From positions 47,451-111,450 of the forward strand of contig SAQR01000016.1 of NCBI GenBank assembly GCA_004020365.1: a stretch of DNA of 64,000 bases. Reading direction: 5' to 3'. The stretch's first letter is position 1. Each line of letters starts with the position of its first letter. The notes beneath the pieces were generated by a model. It saw nothing but the letters and a program-made list of their open reading frames with translations, had not been told where the DNA came from and did not search any database. Source of the DNA: Mesorhizobium sp. (GTDB lineage: Bacteria > Pseudomonadota > Alphaproteobacteria > Rhizobiales > Rhizobiaceae). The translations under genes were made by a program, and so were the position numbers. Of the stretch, positions 37,882 to 46,983 are shown in pieces.

Positions 37882-39345
37882 GTGGCTGAGAACTACGACG
37901 TCATCATCATCGGCTCCGGTCCCGGCGGCTATGTCACGGCGGTGCGTTCCGCCCAACTGGGATTCAAGACAGCGATCGTCGAGCGCGAGCATCTCGGCGG
38001 TATCTGCCTCAACTGGGGTTGCATCCCGACCAAGGCGCTGCTGCGTTCGGCCGAGATCATGCACTATTCGGATCATTTGAAGGACTACGGCTTGAAGATC
38101 GACGGCAAGGTCAGCGTCGATACCGCTGCCGTGGTCGACCGCTCGCGAAAGGTCTCGCTGCGGCTGAACGGCGGCGTCGCCTTCCTGATGAAGAAGAACA
38201 AGGTCGATGTCATCTGGGGTGAAGCCAAGCTGTCCAAGGCGGCTTCCGGCGATAGACCGGGCGAGATCATCGTGTCGAAATCGTCGAAGAAGCCGATGGA
38301 GCCACAGCCGCCGGCGCCCAAGGGCGTCAAGGGCGAGGGCACATACACTGCCAAGCACATCATCCTGGCGACCGGCGCCAGGCCGCGGGCGTTGCCCGGC
38401 ATCGAGCCCGACGGCAAGCTGATCTGGACCTATTTCGAAGCGATGGTGCCGAAGGAGATGCCGAAATCACTGCTGGTGATGGGTTCGGGCGCAATCGGCA
38501 TCGAATTCGCCTCATTCTACCGCACCATGGGCGCAGAGGTGACGGTGGTCGAGTTGTTGCCGGCGGTGATGCCGGTCGAGGACGCAGAGGTCTCGAAATT
38601 CGCGCAAAAGCAGTTCGAGAAGCAAGGCATGAAGATCATTCTCGATGCCAAGGTCACCAAGGTCGAAAAAGCTGCGAACTCGGTAACCGCGCATGTCGAA
38701 ATGAAGGACGGCAAGGTCGAGAAGATCACCGCCGACCGGATGATCTCGGCCGTCGGCGTGCAGGGCAATATCGAGAATCTCGGCCTCGAAGCGCTCGGCG
38801 TGAAGACCGATCGCGGCTGCGTCGTAGTCGACGGCTACGGCAGCACCAATGTGCCCGGCATCTATGCCATCGGCGACGTTGCCGGCCCGCCTATGCTCGC
38901 CCACAAGGCCGAGCATGAAGGGGTGGTCTGCGTGGAAAAGATCGCCAATCTCCCCGGCGTGCACGCCACTGACAAACTGAAAATTCCGGGCTGCACCTAT
39001 TGTAACCCGCAGGTTGCCTCCGTCGGGTTGACCGAAGCGAAAGCCAAGGCCGAAGGCAAGGACATCCGCGTCGGTCGCTTTCAGTTCGCCGCCAACGGCA
39101 AAGCCATCGCGCTCGGCGAGGACCAGGGTTTCGTCAAGACCATCTTCGACAGGAAGACCGGGCAGTTGCTCGGCGCGCATATGGTCGGCGCCGAAGTGAC
39201 CGAGCTGATCCAGGGCTTTGTCGTGGCGATGAACCTGGAGACCACCGAGGAAGAACTGATGCACACGATTTTCCCGCATCCGACGCTGTCGGAGATGATG
39301 AAGGAAAGCGTGCTCGACGCCTATGGCCGCGCGCTGAACGCATGA
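37882..39345 (+). CDS. lpdA: Dihydrolipoamide dehydrogenase (E3)
   Basis: A 487-residue FAD-disulfide reductase that reoxidises dihydrolipoamide. The start VIIIGSGPGGYVTAVRSAQL, redox disulfide GGICLNWGCIPTKALL, NAD motif MGSGAIGIEFASFYRTMGAE and the C-terminal catalytic HPTLSEMMKES are complete. A Pro/Lys-rich insertion (SSKKPMEPQPPAPKGVKGEG) near residue 135 is typical of the rhizobial PDH-type E3. The start is GTG at 37882 preceded by CAGGGGAGA. Confidence 0.96.
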   Translation: MAENYDVIIIGSGPGGYVTAVRSAQLGFKTAIVEREHLGGICLNWGCIPTKALLRSAEIMHYSDHLKDYGLKIDGKVSVDTAAVVDRSRKVSLRLNGGVAFLMKKNKVDVIWGEAKLSKAASGDRPGEIIVSKSSKKPMEPQPPAPKGVKGEGTYTAKHIILATGARPRALPGIEPDGKLIWTYFEAMVPKEMPKSLLVMGSGAIGIEFASFYRTMGAEVTVVELLPAVMPVEDAEVSKFAQKQFEKQGMKIILDAKVTKVEKAANSVTAHVEMKDGKVEKITADRMISAVGVQGNIENLGLEALGVKTDRGCVVVDGYGSTNVPGIYAIGDVAGPPMLAHKAEHEGVVCVEKIANLPGVHATDKLKIPGCTYCNPQVASVGLTEAKAKAEGKDIRVGRFQFAANGKAIALGEDQGFVKTIFDRKTGQLLGAHMVGAEVTELIQGFVVAMNLETTEEELMHTIFPHPTLSEMMKESVLDAYGRALNA

Positions 39346-39382
39346 TAAATTGACCGCGTGAGACTCGGCACGTGAGAGCCAA

Positions 39383-39408
39383 GGAACTCAACGGCAAGGT
39401 AATTCGTT
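39383..39408 (+). promoter_or_regulatory. EcfG-type (general stress response) promoter
   Basis: GGAAC (39383-39387), 17 bases, CGTT (39405-39408) matches the alphaproteobacterial sigma-EcfG consensus GGAAC-N16/17-CGTT. It lies 34 bases before the GlsB-type stress gene. Confidence 0.75.
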
Positions 39409-39441
39409 TCCGAATGCATTCGTCACCAGAGGAGAGGGCAT

Positions 39442-39699
39442 ATGGACGTGAATGGCGTGGGCTGGATCGCAGCCATCATCATCGGCGGACTGGCAGGCTG
39501 GCTTGCCGAGATGTTCATGAAAAGCAACATGGGCATCTTGATGAACATCGTTCTGGGCATCGTCGGCGCGATCGTGCTGAATGCCATCCTGCAGGCGCTC
39601 AACATTGGCGCCTTCGGCGCCGGCTGGATCGCCTATTTAATCACCGGTTTCATTGGCGCCTGCCTGCTGATCTGGGTAGGGCGCCTGGTGCGCCGTTAG
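39442..39699 (+). CDS. GlsB/YeaQ/YmgE family stress membrane protein
   Basis: An 85-residue transglycosylase-associated-type membrane protein with three helices: GWIAAIIIGGLAGWLAEMF, MGILMNIVLGIVGAIVLNAI and IAYLITGFIGACLLIWVG. Family members are general stress proteins of unclear mechanism. Start ATG 39442 has GAGGAGAGGG upstream. The EcfG-type promoter at 39383-39408 fits its class. Confidence 0.93.
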   Translation: MDVNGVGWIAAIIIGGLAGWLAEMFMKSNMGILMNIVLGIVGAIVLNAILQALNIGAFGAGWIAYLITGFIGACLLIWVGRLVRR

Positions 39700-39826
39700 T
39701 TGCTGAATTCTTGCCATGCGAAAACGGCTGTGGCGGCATGCGCCGCCGCGGCCTTTTTCTTTGCCGCGAAAAGTCCTAGATGGAAAGCGAACGCCGGAAG
39801 GCGATCGCGAATGAACTGGATTTCTG

Positions 39827-40792
39827 ATGGTCACCGTCCTCGACACGATCGCCAATGCGCCGCGCCTGCGGCATCCTGAAAAGGCGCACAAGCCTGACCA
39901 GGATGTGCTGCGCAAACCCGACTGGATCCGCGTCAAGGCGCCGATGTCGAAAGGCTATGCCGAGACGCGCGACATCGTGAAGTCGCACCGACTGGTGACG
40001 GTGTGCGAAGAGGCCGGGTGCCCCAATATCGGTGAGTGCTGGGAGAAGAAGCACGCCACCTTCATGATCATGGGCGAGATCTGCACGCGCGCTTGCGCCT
40101 TCTGCAACGTCGCCACCGGCATTCCGACCGCGCTCGATCCCGATGAACCGGCGCGCATCGCCGACGCCGTCAAGCAAATGGGTCTAACCCATGTCGTCAT
40201 CACCTCAGTCGACCGCGACGATCTCGCCGATGGCGGAGCTCAGCACTTTGCCGAGGTCATAGGCGCCATCAGGGCGGCGACGCCTTCGACGACGATCGAA
40301 ATCCTGACGCCCGATTTCCTGCGCAAGGACGGCGCGCTGGAGATCGTGGTGGCGGCCAAGCCGGATGTGTTCAACCACAATCTGGAGACCGTTCCGTCGA
40401 ACTATCTGACAGTCCGGCCGGGCGCCCGCTATTTCCATTCGATCCGGCTGCTGCAGCGGGTCAAGGAACTCGATCCCTCGATCTTCACCAAATCCGGCAT
40501 CATGGTTGGCCTTGGCGAGGAGCGGAACGAGATCCTGCAATTGATGGACGATCTGCGTTCGGCCAATGTCGACTTCATGACCATCGGTCAGTATCTGCAG
40601 CCATCGAAAAAGCACCATCCGGTGATCCGTTTCGTCACGCCGGAGGAATTCAAGTCCTTCGAGACGATCGGCAAGACCAAGGGCTTCCTGCTGGTGGCAT
40701 CGAGCCCGCTGACGCGTTCGTCGCATCACGCCGGCGACGATTTCGCCAAGCTGCGCGCGGCGCGGGAAGCGTTTCTCAGCAAGTCCGCCTAA
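39827..40792 (+). CDS. lipA: Lipoyl synthase
   Basis: A 321-residue radical-SAM enzyme that inserts sulfur into octanoyl-lipoyl domains. The radical cluster motif is [11 protein letters not shown] (CxxxCxxC) and the auxiliary cluster motif is [12 protein letters not shown]. The C-terminal [17 protein letters not shown] includes the conserved serine. It is placed after the pdh genes whose E1-beta and E2 lipoyl domains are its substrates. Confidence 0.97.
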   Translation: MVTVLDTIANAPRLRHPEKAHKPDQDVLRKPDWIRVKAPMSKGYAETRDIVKSHRLVTVCEEAGCPNIGECWEKKHATFMIMGEICTRACAFCNVATGIPTALDPDEPARIADAVKQMGLTHVVITSVDRDDLADGGAQHFAEVIGAIRAATPSTTIEILTPDFLRKDGALEIVVAAKPDVFNHNLETVPSNYLTVRPGARYFHSIRLLQRVKELDPSIFTKSGIMVGLGEERNEILQLMDDLRSANVDFMTIGQYLQPSKKHHPVIRFVTPEEFKSFETIGKTKGFLLVASSPLTRSSHHAGDDFAKLRAAREAFLSKSA

Positions 40793-40804
40793 CACACTGG
40801 GTTC

Positions 40805-41263
40805 ATGCCACAATTCGAAGCCCATCGCCGCGTTGCGCATACGCCGGAGCAGATGTTCGCTCTGGTCGCCGATGTTGAATCCTATCCGCAATTCCTGCCG
40901 CTTTGCGAGGCGCTGACGGTTCGCTCGCGTAAGGAACGCGATGGACGCACCCTCCTCGTCGCCGACATGAGCATCGGCTACAAGGCGATCCGCGAGACGT
41001 TTGCCACGCAGGTGCTGCTAAAGCCTGACGAGAAGGCCATCGACGTCAAATATATCGACGGTCCGTTTAAATATCTGAGCAATGCCTGGCGTTTCGAGCC
41101 GGCCGACGGCGGTTGCAATGTCTGCTTCTTCATCGACTACGAATTCAAGAGTCGTATTCTGGGTGCGGTGATGGGAGCGATGTTCGATCGCGCCTTCCGC
41201 ATGTTCTCTGAGGCGTTCGAGAAGCGCGCCGACGTCATCTATGGCGCAACGCCGGCAGCCTGA
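40805..41263 (+). CDS. COQ10/RatA family START-like protein
   Basis: A 152-residue SRPBCC protein: HTPEQMFALVADVESYPQFLP, the conserved YIDGPFKYLSNAWRFEP and FFIDYEFKSRILG segments. The group includes yeast Coq10 (ubiquinone chaperone) and E. coli RatA; in alphaproteobacteria the ubiquinone role is more likely. It follows lipA by 12 bases and overlaps the 3' end of the convergent cinA-like gene by 25 bases. Confidence 0.88.
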   Translation: MPQFEAHRRVAHTPEQMFALVADVESYPQFLPLCEALTVRSRKERDGRTLLVADMSIGYKAIRETFATQVLLKPDEKAIDVKYIDGPFKYLSNAWRFEPADGGCNVCFFIDYEFKSRILGAVMGAMFDRAFRMFSEAFEKRADVIYGATPAA

Positions 41264-41748
41264 TCCGCAGCGAGCGCGCGCAAGCCCAGTTCAAGCGCAT
41301 GCCTGACCGTCTCCCGGCGGATGAAATTGCGGCCCTTGTCGGCAAACAACTGGCATTCGCTGACGACCGGCCGGCCGGTCAAGGCGATACCGAACCAGAC
41401 CAGGCCGACGGGCTTTTCCGTCGAGCCGCCGCCCGGACCGGCAATGCCGGTGACGGCAAGGGTTAGCCCGGCGCGCGAATGGTCCAGGGCGCCGGCAGCC
41501 ATCTCGACAGCCGTTTCCCGCGAGACCGCGCCGTGCGCCTCGAGCGTGGCGGCGGAAACGCCGAGCATCTCGGTTTTGGCCTCGTTGGAATAGGTGATGA
41601 AACCCCGGTCGACCACCGTCGAAGAGCCAGCGATGTCGGTCAGGGCGGCGATTATCATGCCGCCGGTGCAGCTCTCGGCCGTCGCCAGCATGATGCCGCG
41701 CTGCTGGCAGGCTTGAAGCAGGGCATCTGCGAGATCGCTGTTGCTCAT
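41239..41748 (-). CDS. CinA C-terminal domain protein (nicotinamide-nucleotide amidase)
   Basis: A 169-residue stand-alone CinA_C protein with [37 protein letters not shown] and [20 protein letters not shown]. PncC proteins of this form deamidate NMN. Its ATG overlaps the stop of ispDF (4 bases), so the two are coupled. It converges with and overlaps the RatA/COQ10-like gene. Confidence 0.93.
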   Translation of the reverse strand: MSNSDLADALLQACQQRGIMLATAESCTGGMIIAALTDIAGSSTVVDRGFITYSNEAKTEMLGVSAATLEAHGAVSRETAVEMAAGALDHSRAGLTLAVTGIAGPGGGSTEKPVGLVWFGIALTGRPVVSECQLFADKGRNFIRRETVRHALELGLRALAADQAAGVAP

Positions 41749-42974
41749 TCGGGGACATCGCCTGGAAACACGACGCTGGCGGTCGCGATGGCGGCTATGC
41801 CTTCCTCGCGTCCGACAAAGCCGAGCTTTTCGTTGGTTGTCGCCTTGATCGAGATGCGGTCCCGGGAAATCGCCAGCATTGCCGAAAGGATTTCAGTCAT
41901 CGCTTCGCGATGTGGGCCGACGCGCGGCGCCTCGCAGATCAGCGTAATGTCGGCATTGGCGATGCGCCCGCCGCGCGCGCGCACCAGTCCTGCCGCATGC
42001 TCGACGAAGATCCGCGAGGCCACGCCTTTCCACTGCGGGTCCGATGGCGGGAAATGCGTGCCGATGTCGCCGGCGCCGCAAGTGGCGAGCAGCGCGTCGG
42101 TCAAGGCGTGCAGGCCGACATCGGCATCCGAATGGCCGGACAGTTTCTTGTCGTGCGCGATGGTGACGCCGCACAGGACGACATGGTCGCCGGGCTCGAA
42201 GGCATGGACGTCGTAGCCATTGCCGGTGCGGATGTCCGGAAAACGCGGCCGTTCGCCGGAAAGCCGCTGATCCGCCATCGAGATATCCCGTGCCCAGGTG
42301 AGTTTGACATTATCCGGCGAGCCCGGCACGATTTTCACCGGAATATTCGCCCATTCGGCAATCGCCGCGTCGTCGGTGAAGTCCGCCTTGCCCAGATGAT
42401 GGGCCTTTTCATGGGCAGCCAGGATCGGCCAGAACGGGAAGCCCTGCGGCGTCTGGGCGGCATGAAGCCCGTTCCTGGAAACCGTCTCGCCGATCATGCC
42501 GGTGGCCGATTCACGTTTCAGCGTATCGGCGACGGGCAGGGCAGGCAGCGCTGCCTGGCGCTCGCCGATGGCGGCGACCGTGCGGTCTATCAATTCCGCG
42601 TCGACGAACGGGCGGACGGCGTCATGGACCAGAACCCGGCGCGGCGCGTGGCTTCTCAGCGCAAGCAGTCCGAGCCGGACGGAGTCCTGCCTGGACGCGC
42701 CCCCGGTCACCGTGACGACCCGATCGGCGTTGGCGCCGGCGGCGCTGCGAAAAAGCCCGCTGTCGTCGGCATGAATGGCGACGACGACAGGACCGATTCT
42801 TGGATGCGCCAAAAACACGTCCAATGTGCGCGCGATGACGGCACGGCCGCCGATCCTTTGATATTGCTTCGGTCCGTCGGCTTGACCGGCGCGCGCGCCG
42901 CGGCCGGCGGCGACGATAACCACGGCAACCTTGTCGTCCGCGGCCAAAGCCTGCTTTTCGCTTGCGTCTGTCAT
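41745..42974 (-). CDS. ispDF: Bifunctional IspD/IspF (MEP isoprenoid pathway)
   Basis: A 409-residue fusion usual in alphaproteobacteria. The N-terminal cytidylyltransferase (about 15-240) has [20 protein letters not shown] and [10 protein letters not shown]. The C-terminal 2C-methyl-erythritol-2,4-cyclodiphosphate synthase (about 250-409) has [33 protein letters not shown] and [12 protein letters not shown] with metal ligands. It catalyses two non-consecutive steps of isoprenoid precursor synthesis. The 216-base upstream gap contains a palindromic repeat. Confidence 0.96.
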   Translation of the reverse strand: MTDASEKQALAADDKVAVVIVAAGRGARAGQADGPKQYQRIGGRAVIARTLDVFLAHPRIGPVVVAIHADDSGLFRSAAGANADRVVTVTGGASRQDSVRLGLLALRSHAPRRVLVHDAVRPFVDAELIDRTVAAIGERQAALPALPVADTLKRESATGMIGETVSRNGLHAAQTPQGFPFWPILAAHEKAHHLGKADFTDDAAIAEWANIPVKIVPGSPDNVKLTWARDISMADQRLSGERPRFPDIRTGNGYDVHAFEPGDHVVLCGVTIAHDKKLSGHSDADVGLHALTDALLATCGAGDIGTHFPPSDPQWKGVASRIFVEHAAGLVRARGGRIANADITLICEAPRVGPHREAMTEILSAMLAISRDRISIKATTNEKLGFVGREEGIAAIATASVVFPGDVPE

Positions 42975-42986
42975 GCCGAGACGCTT

Positions 42987-43060
42987 AGCGCATCATCCCG
43001 AAAAGTGGAATCGCTTTTCGGAACAGATCATGCGCAGATGCAAAGTGCCAAAGCGCCCAA
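42987..43060. repeat. Palindromic repeat, ATCATCCCGAAAAG type
   Basis: GCATCATCCCGAAAAG-tggaatcg-CTTTTCGG..GATCATGC forms a hairpin with CCGAAAAG/CTTTTCGG arms and outer GCATxATC/GATCATGC arms, followed by AGTGCCAAAGCGCC. I recognise this as a dispersed rhizobial element. Confidence 0.7.
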
Positions 43061-43190
43061 CGACGCACGGCGCTTTGGCTAGTGCCAGCATTTTCCCAAA
43101 TGCGCCTTGATGTGACGTCATTGCGCGTTGCACAATGCCGCCATTCTGGCTAGAGAATGTGCAGCAGTTAAAAATGCTTGGTTTTTGTGC

Positions 43191-44219
43191 ATGCTTGACC
43201 TGACCAAATTGGCTTCACCGCTGGACGTGGGGCGTGTGAGAATCCGCAATCGCGCTTTTCTCGCGCCCATGTCGGGCATAACAGATGAGCCGTTCCGGCA
43301 GCGTGCCTATGCGCATGGCGCCGGGTTAGTGGTGTCCGAGATGGTGGCGAGCGGCGAGCTTGCCAGGGGCAGAGCCGGTTGCGGCCGGCGCATCCGCCAT
43401 TCCGGGCTGCCCGTGCACATGGTCCAGCTTGCCGGCCGTGAGGCGGCGCATATGGCAGAGGGCGCCCGTATCGCCGCGGGCGAGGGCGCCGACATCATCG
43501 ACATCAACATGGGCTGCCCGGCCAAGAAGGTGACGGGCGGCTATGCCGGTTCGGCGCTGATGCGCGATCTCGATCACGCTTTGTCGCTGATCGAGGCGGT
43601 GGTCGGCGCCGTCGAGGTGCCGGTCACGGTCAAGATGCGGCTCGGCTGGGACGAAAGCGCGCTCAATGCGCCGATACTGGCGCGCCGCGCCGAGCAGGCG
43701 GGGGTTCAGATGGTGACGGTGCATGGCCGCACGCGCTGCCAGTTCTACCAGGGCAAGGCCGACTGGCGCGCCATCGCACGCATAAAGCAGGCTGTTTCGA
43801 TCCCGGTCGTTGCCAATGGCGATGTCGGCTCGCCGGCGGAGGCAGCAATGATCCTTGACCAGTCGGGCGCCGACGCTGTGATGATCGGCCGCGCGCACTA
43901 CGGCGCGCCCTGGACGGCAGGCAGCATCGCGACAGCCGCGGCAAAAGAGGCGACGCCCGGTGTGCCGGAAAGCCCGCAAGCGCTGGCCGACTACGTCGTT
44001 GCTCACTACCAGGACATGCTGTCGCTCTACGGCATGGAAAGCGGCGTGCGCCAGGCGCGCAAGCATCTTGGCTGGTATCTCGACCGCCACGCCGCTGGCG
44101 TCGTCGATGAGCAGCGAAAGGCCATCCTCACCTCTTTCGAGCCCGTCCGCGTCATTACCGCGTTGCGTGAGGTGTTTTTAAGCGCTGCCGAGCCGATGAA
44201 CCTGCGGAGCGCAGCATGA
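43191..44219 (+). CDS. dusB: tRNA-dihydrouridine synthase DusB (NifR3)
   Basis: A 342-residue FMN enzyme that reduces uridine in tRNA. It contains [39 protein letters not shown] with the active cysteine, VKMRLGWDE and [17 protein letters not shown]. The ATG at 43191 gives the usual [14 protein letters not shown]; upstream in-frame residues are unlike the family. It is the first gene of the nifR3-ntrB-ntrC operon known from rhizobia and its TGA overlaps the ntrB ATG. Confidence 0.95.
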   Translation: MLDLTKLASPLDVGRVRIRNRAFLAPMSGITDEPFRQRAYAHGAGLVVSEMVASGELARGRAGCGRRIRHSGLPVHMVQLAGREAAHMAEGARIAAGEGADIIDINMGCPAKKVTGGYAGSALMRDLDHALSLIEAVVGAVEVPVTVKMRLGWDESALNAPILARRAEQAGVQMVTVHGRTRCQFYQGKADWRAIARIKQAVSIPVVANGDVGSPAEAAMILDQSGADAVMIGRAHYGAPWTAGSIATAAAKEATPGVPESPQALADYVVAHYQDMLSLYGMESGVRQARKHLGWYLDRHAAGVVDEQRKAILTSFEPVRVITALREVFLSAAEPMNLRSAA

Positions 44220-45358
44220 ATGCCACCGTTGCACAGAGCATGGACATGGCGGACGCCGCACACATCGTGCTCAACACCATCCGCCGCCCGGTGATCATGC
44301 TCGATGCGGAAGGATTCATCACCTTCGCCAATGCCGATGCAGAAGATTTCTTCCGCTCGAGCGCGACCATGCTCGCCCGCAACACATTACCCAAGCTCAT
44401 TCCCTTCGGCAGCCCGTTGCTGACGCTTGTCGACCAGGTGCGCGAGCGCCGGGCACCCGTCAACGAATACCGGGTCGACGTATCGTCGCCGCGCCTCGGC
44501 ATCGAGAAGGTCGTCGACCTCTATGTCGCGCCGGTGTCGGAATTCCCGGGCTCCGTCGTCGTGATGTTCCAGGAACGGTCGATGGCCGACAAGATCGATC
44601 GTCAGATGACACACCGCGGTGCCGCACGCTCGGTGACCGGCCTTGCCGCGATGCTCGCCCACGAGATCAAGAACCCGCTATCCGGCATCCGGGGCGCCGC
44701 CCAGCTGCTCGAACTGTCGGCTTCCGACGAGGATCGCGCGCTGACCCGGCTGATCACCGACGAGACCGACCGGATCGTCTCGCTGGTCGATCGCATGGAG
44801 GTGTTTTCCGACGAGCGGCCCGTCGATCGCTATCCGGTCAACATCCATGTCGTTCTCGACCATGTGAAGGCGATTGCCAAGAACGGTTTTGCCAAGCGGA
44901 TCAAGATATTGGAGGATTATGATCCATCACTGCCTCCGGTTTTCGCCAACCGCGACCAACTCATCCAGGTGTTCCTCAACCTGGTCAAGAATGCGGCCGA
45001 GGCAATTGGCGGCGATCCGCAAGGCGAGATCACCCTGTCGACCGCGTTCCGGCCGGGCATCCGTGTTTCCGTCCCGGGATCGCAGGGCCGCGTGTCGCTG
45101 CCGCTGGAATTCTGCGTGCGCGACAACGGTTCTGGCGTCTCCGAAGATATCCTGCCGATCCTGTTCGATCCCTTCATCACCACCAAGCCTAACGGGTCGG
45201 GGCTTGGTCTGGCGCTGGTCGCGAAAATCGTCGGCGAGCATGGCGGCATCATCGAATGCGATTCGACGCCGCGCGCAACCACCTTCCGCATCTTGATGCC
45301 AGCCTGGAAAGAAACGCCGTTCGGCACAGACGACGATGGCGAAGGAGACCGCAAATGA
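44216..45358 (+). CDS. ntrB: Nitrogen regulation sensor kinase NtrB
   Basis: A 380-residue soluble histidine kinase/phosphatase. A PAS domain (about 15-115) precedes the HisKA motif [20 protein letters not shown] with the phosphorylated histidine. The HATPase has [21 protein letters not shown] and GSGLGLALV. It phosphorylates NtrC when nitrogen is low and is reversed by unmodified PII (GlnB, gene at 6.4 kb). Overlaps of four bases on both sides (ATGA) show tight coupling with dusB and ntrC. Confidence 0.96.
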   Translation: MNATVAQSMDMADAAHIVLNTIRRPVIMLDAEGFITFANADAEDFFRSSATMLARNTLPKLIPFGSPLLTLVDQVRERRAPVNEYRVDVSSPRLGIEKVVDLYVAPVSEFPGSVVVMFQERSMADKIDRQMTHRGAARSVTGLAAMLAHEIKNPLSGIRGAAQLLELSASDEDRALTRLITDETDRIVSLVDRMEVFSDERPVDRYPVNIHVVLDHVKAIAKNGFAKRIKILEDYDPSLPPVFANRDQLIQVFLNLVKNAAEAIGGDPQGEITLSTAFRPGIRVSVPGSQGRVSLPLEFCVRDNGSGVSEDILPILFDPFITTKPNGSGLGLALVAKIVGEHGGIIECDSTPRATTFRILMPAWKETPFGTDDDGEGDRK

Positions 45359-46815
45359 CGGTTCGCGGCAATATTCTCGTCGCCGACGACGATGCGGCCA
45401 TCCGCACCGTCCTCAATCAGGCGCTTTCGCGCGTCGGCCATGAGGTGCGCGTGACGTCCAACGCCTCGACGCTGTGGCGCTGGGTGGCGGCGGGCGAGGG
45501 CGATCTCGTCATCACCGATGTGGTCATGCCGGACGAAAACGCCTTCGACATGCTGCCGCGCATCAAGAAGGCACGGCCGGAACTGCCCGTCATCGTCATG
45601 AGCGCCCAGAACACGTTCATGACCGCGATTCGCGCCTCCGAAACCGGCGCCTACGAATATCTGCCGAAACCGTTCGACCTGACCGAGCTTCTCAACATCG
45701 TCAACCGGGCGCTTTCCGAGCCCCGACGGCCGAAGATCGACACGCGGGCGGACGAGCCGCCGGAGACGATGCCGCTGGTCGGCCGCTCCGCCGCCATGCA
45801 GGATATCTACCGCATGCTGGCGCGCATGATGCAGACCGACCTGACGGTGATGATTTCAGGCGAATCGGGCACCGGCAAGGAACTGGTGGCGCGCGCGCTG
45901 CACGAATATGGCCGCCGCCGCGGTGGCCCCTTCGTCGCGATCAACATGGCTGCGATCCCGCGCGACTTGATCGAATCGGAGCTGTTCGGGCACGAGAAGG
46001 GCGCCTTCACCGGCGCGCAGAACCGCTCCACCGGCCGTTTCGAGCAGGCCGAAGGCGGTACGCTCTTCCTTGACGAGATCGGCGACATGCCTATGGAGGC
46101 GCAGACCCGCCTGCTGCGTGTCCTGCAGCAGGGCGAATACACCACCGTCGGCGGCCGCACGCCAATCAAGACCGACGTGCGCATCGTCGCCGCCACCAAC
46201 AAGGATCTGCGCACGCTGATCAATCAAGGGCTTTTCCGCGAGGATCTGTTCTATCGCCTGAATGTCGTGCCGCTAAGGCTGCCGGCGCTGCGCGAGCGGT
46301 CCGAGGACGTTCCGGATCTCGTCCGGCACTTCTTCAAGCTTGGCGCCAGCGAAGGCCTGCAGACCAAGCGCATTTCCACAGGCGGCATCGAGCTGATGAA
46401 GCGCTATCCGTGGCCAGGCAATGTGCGCGAGTTGGAAAATCTTGTCCGCAGGCTGGCCGCGCTCTATTCGCAGGACGAGATTTCCGCCGAAGTCATCGAG
46501 GCGGAACTGAAGACCGGCGAGCGGCCGGTTGTTCCCGGCGGCGGCAATCTCATTCCCGACGATCTGTCCATCGGCCAGGCGGTGGAACATTTCCTGCAGC
46601 GCTATTTTGCGTCGTTCGCCGGCGATTTGCCGCCCGCCGGCCTCTACCAGCGCATCCTTTCCGAGGTCGAATATCCGCTGGTGCTTGCGTCGATGACGGC
46701 AACCCGCGGCAACCAGATCAAGGCTGCGGAGCTCCTCGGGCTCAACCGCAACACGCTGCGCAAGAAGATTCGCGAACTCGGCGTCAACGTCTACAAATCG
46801 ACCAGACAAGCTTAG
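45355..46815 (+). CDS. ntrC: Nitrogen regulation response regulator NtrC
   Basis: A 486-residue sigma-54 activator. The receiver (1-120) has the phospho-Asp in [13 protein letters not shown]. The AAA+ domain (about 140-380) has Walker [16 protein letters not shown], the sigma-54-contacting EKGAFTGAQ and Walker [12 protein letters not shown]. The C-terminal Fis-type HTH has [17 protein letters not shown]. It would act on the sigma-54 promoters seen before glnII and glnB. Start ATG 45355 overlaps ntrB. Confidence 0.97.
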   Translation: MTVRGNILVADDDAAIRTVLNQALSRVGHEVRVTSNASTLWRWVAAGEGDLVITDVVMPDENAFDMLPRIKKARPELPVIVMSAQNTFMTAIRASETGAYEYLPKPFDLTELLNIVNRALSEPRRPKIDTRADEPPETMPLVGRSAAMQDIYRMLARMMQTDLTVMISGESGTGKELVARALHEYGRRRGGPFVAINMAAIPRDLIESELFGHEKGAFTGAQNRSTGRFEQAEGGTLFLDEIGDMPMEAQTRLLRVLQQGEYTTVGGRTPIKTDVRIVAATNKDLRTLINQGLFREDLFYRLNVVPLRLPALRERSEDVPDLVRHFFKLGASEGLQTKRISTGGIELMKRYPWPGNVRELENLVRRLAALYSQDEISAEVIEAELKTGERPVVPGGGNLIPDDLSIGQAVEHFLQRYFASFAGDLPPAGLYQRILSEVEYPLVLASMTATRGNQIKAAELLGLNRNTLRKKIRELGVNVYKSTRQA

Positions 46816-46835
46816 AGCGCCGTTTCTTTCAACAA

Positions 46836-46857
46836 ATCGATCCCGATTTTCGGGCCG
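46836..46857. repeat. Partial copy of the CCGATTTTCGGG palindrome
   Basis: ATCGATCCCGATTTTCGGGCCG is almost the same as the core at 960-981. It lies in the 168-base gap between ntrC and ntrY, and may also form a weak hairpin (CCCGA/TCGGG). Confidence 0.5.
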
Positions 46858-46983
46858 GTGTGACAGAGCGAAGCCTTTTCGGGGGATCGACCGCCGAAAC
46901 AGTTCCGTGCAGGTCACACTTGTTGCATAATCGCCACAATGCGTTGCATACATCCGACGCAATCACTGGCTCTAGACGGCGAC

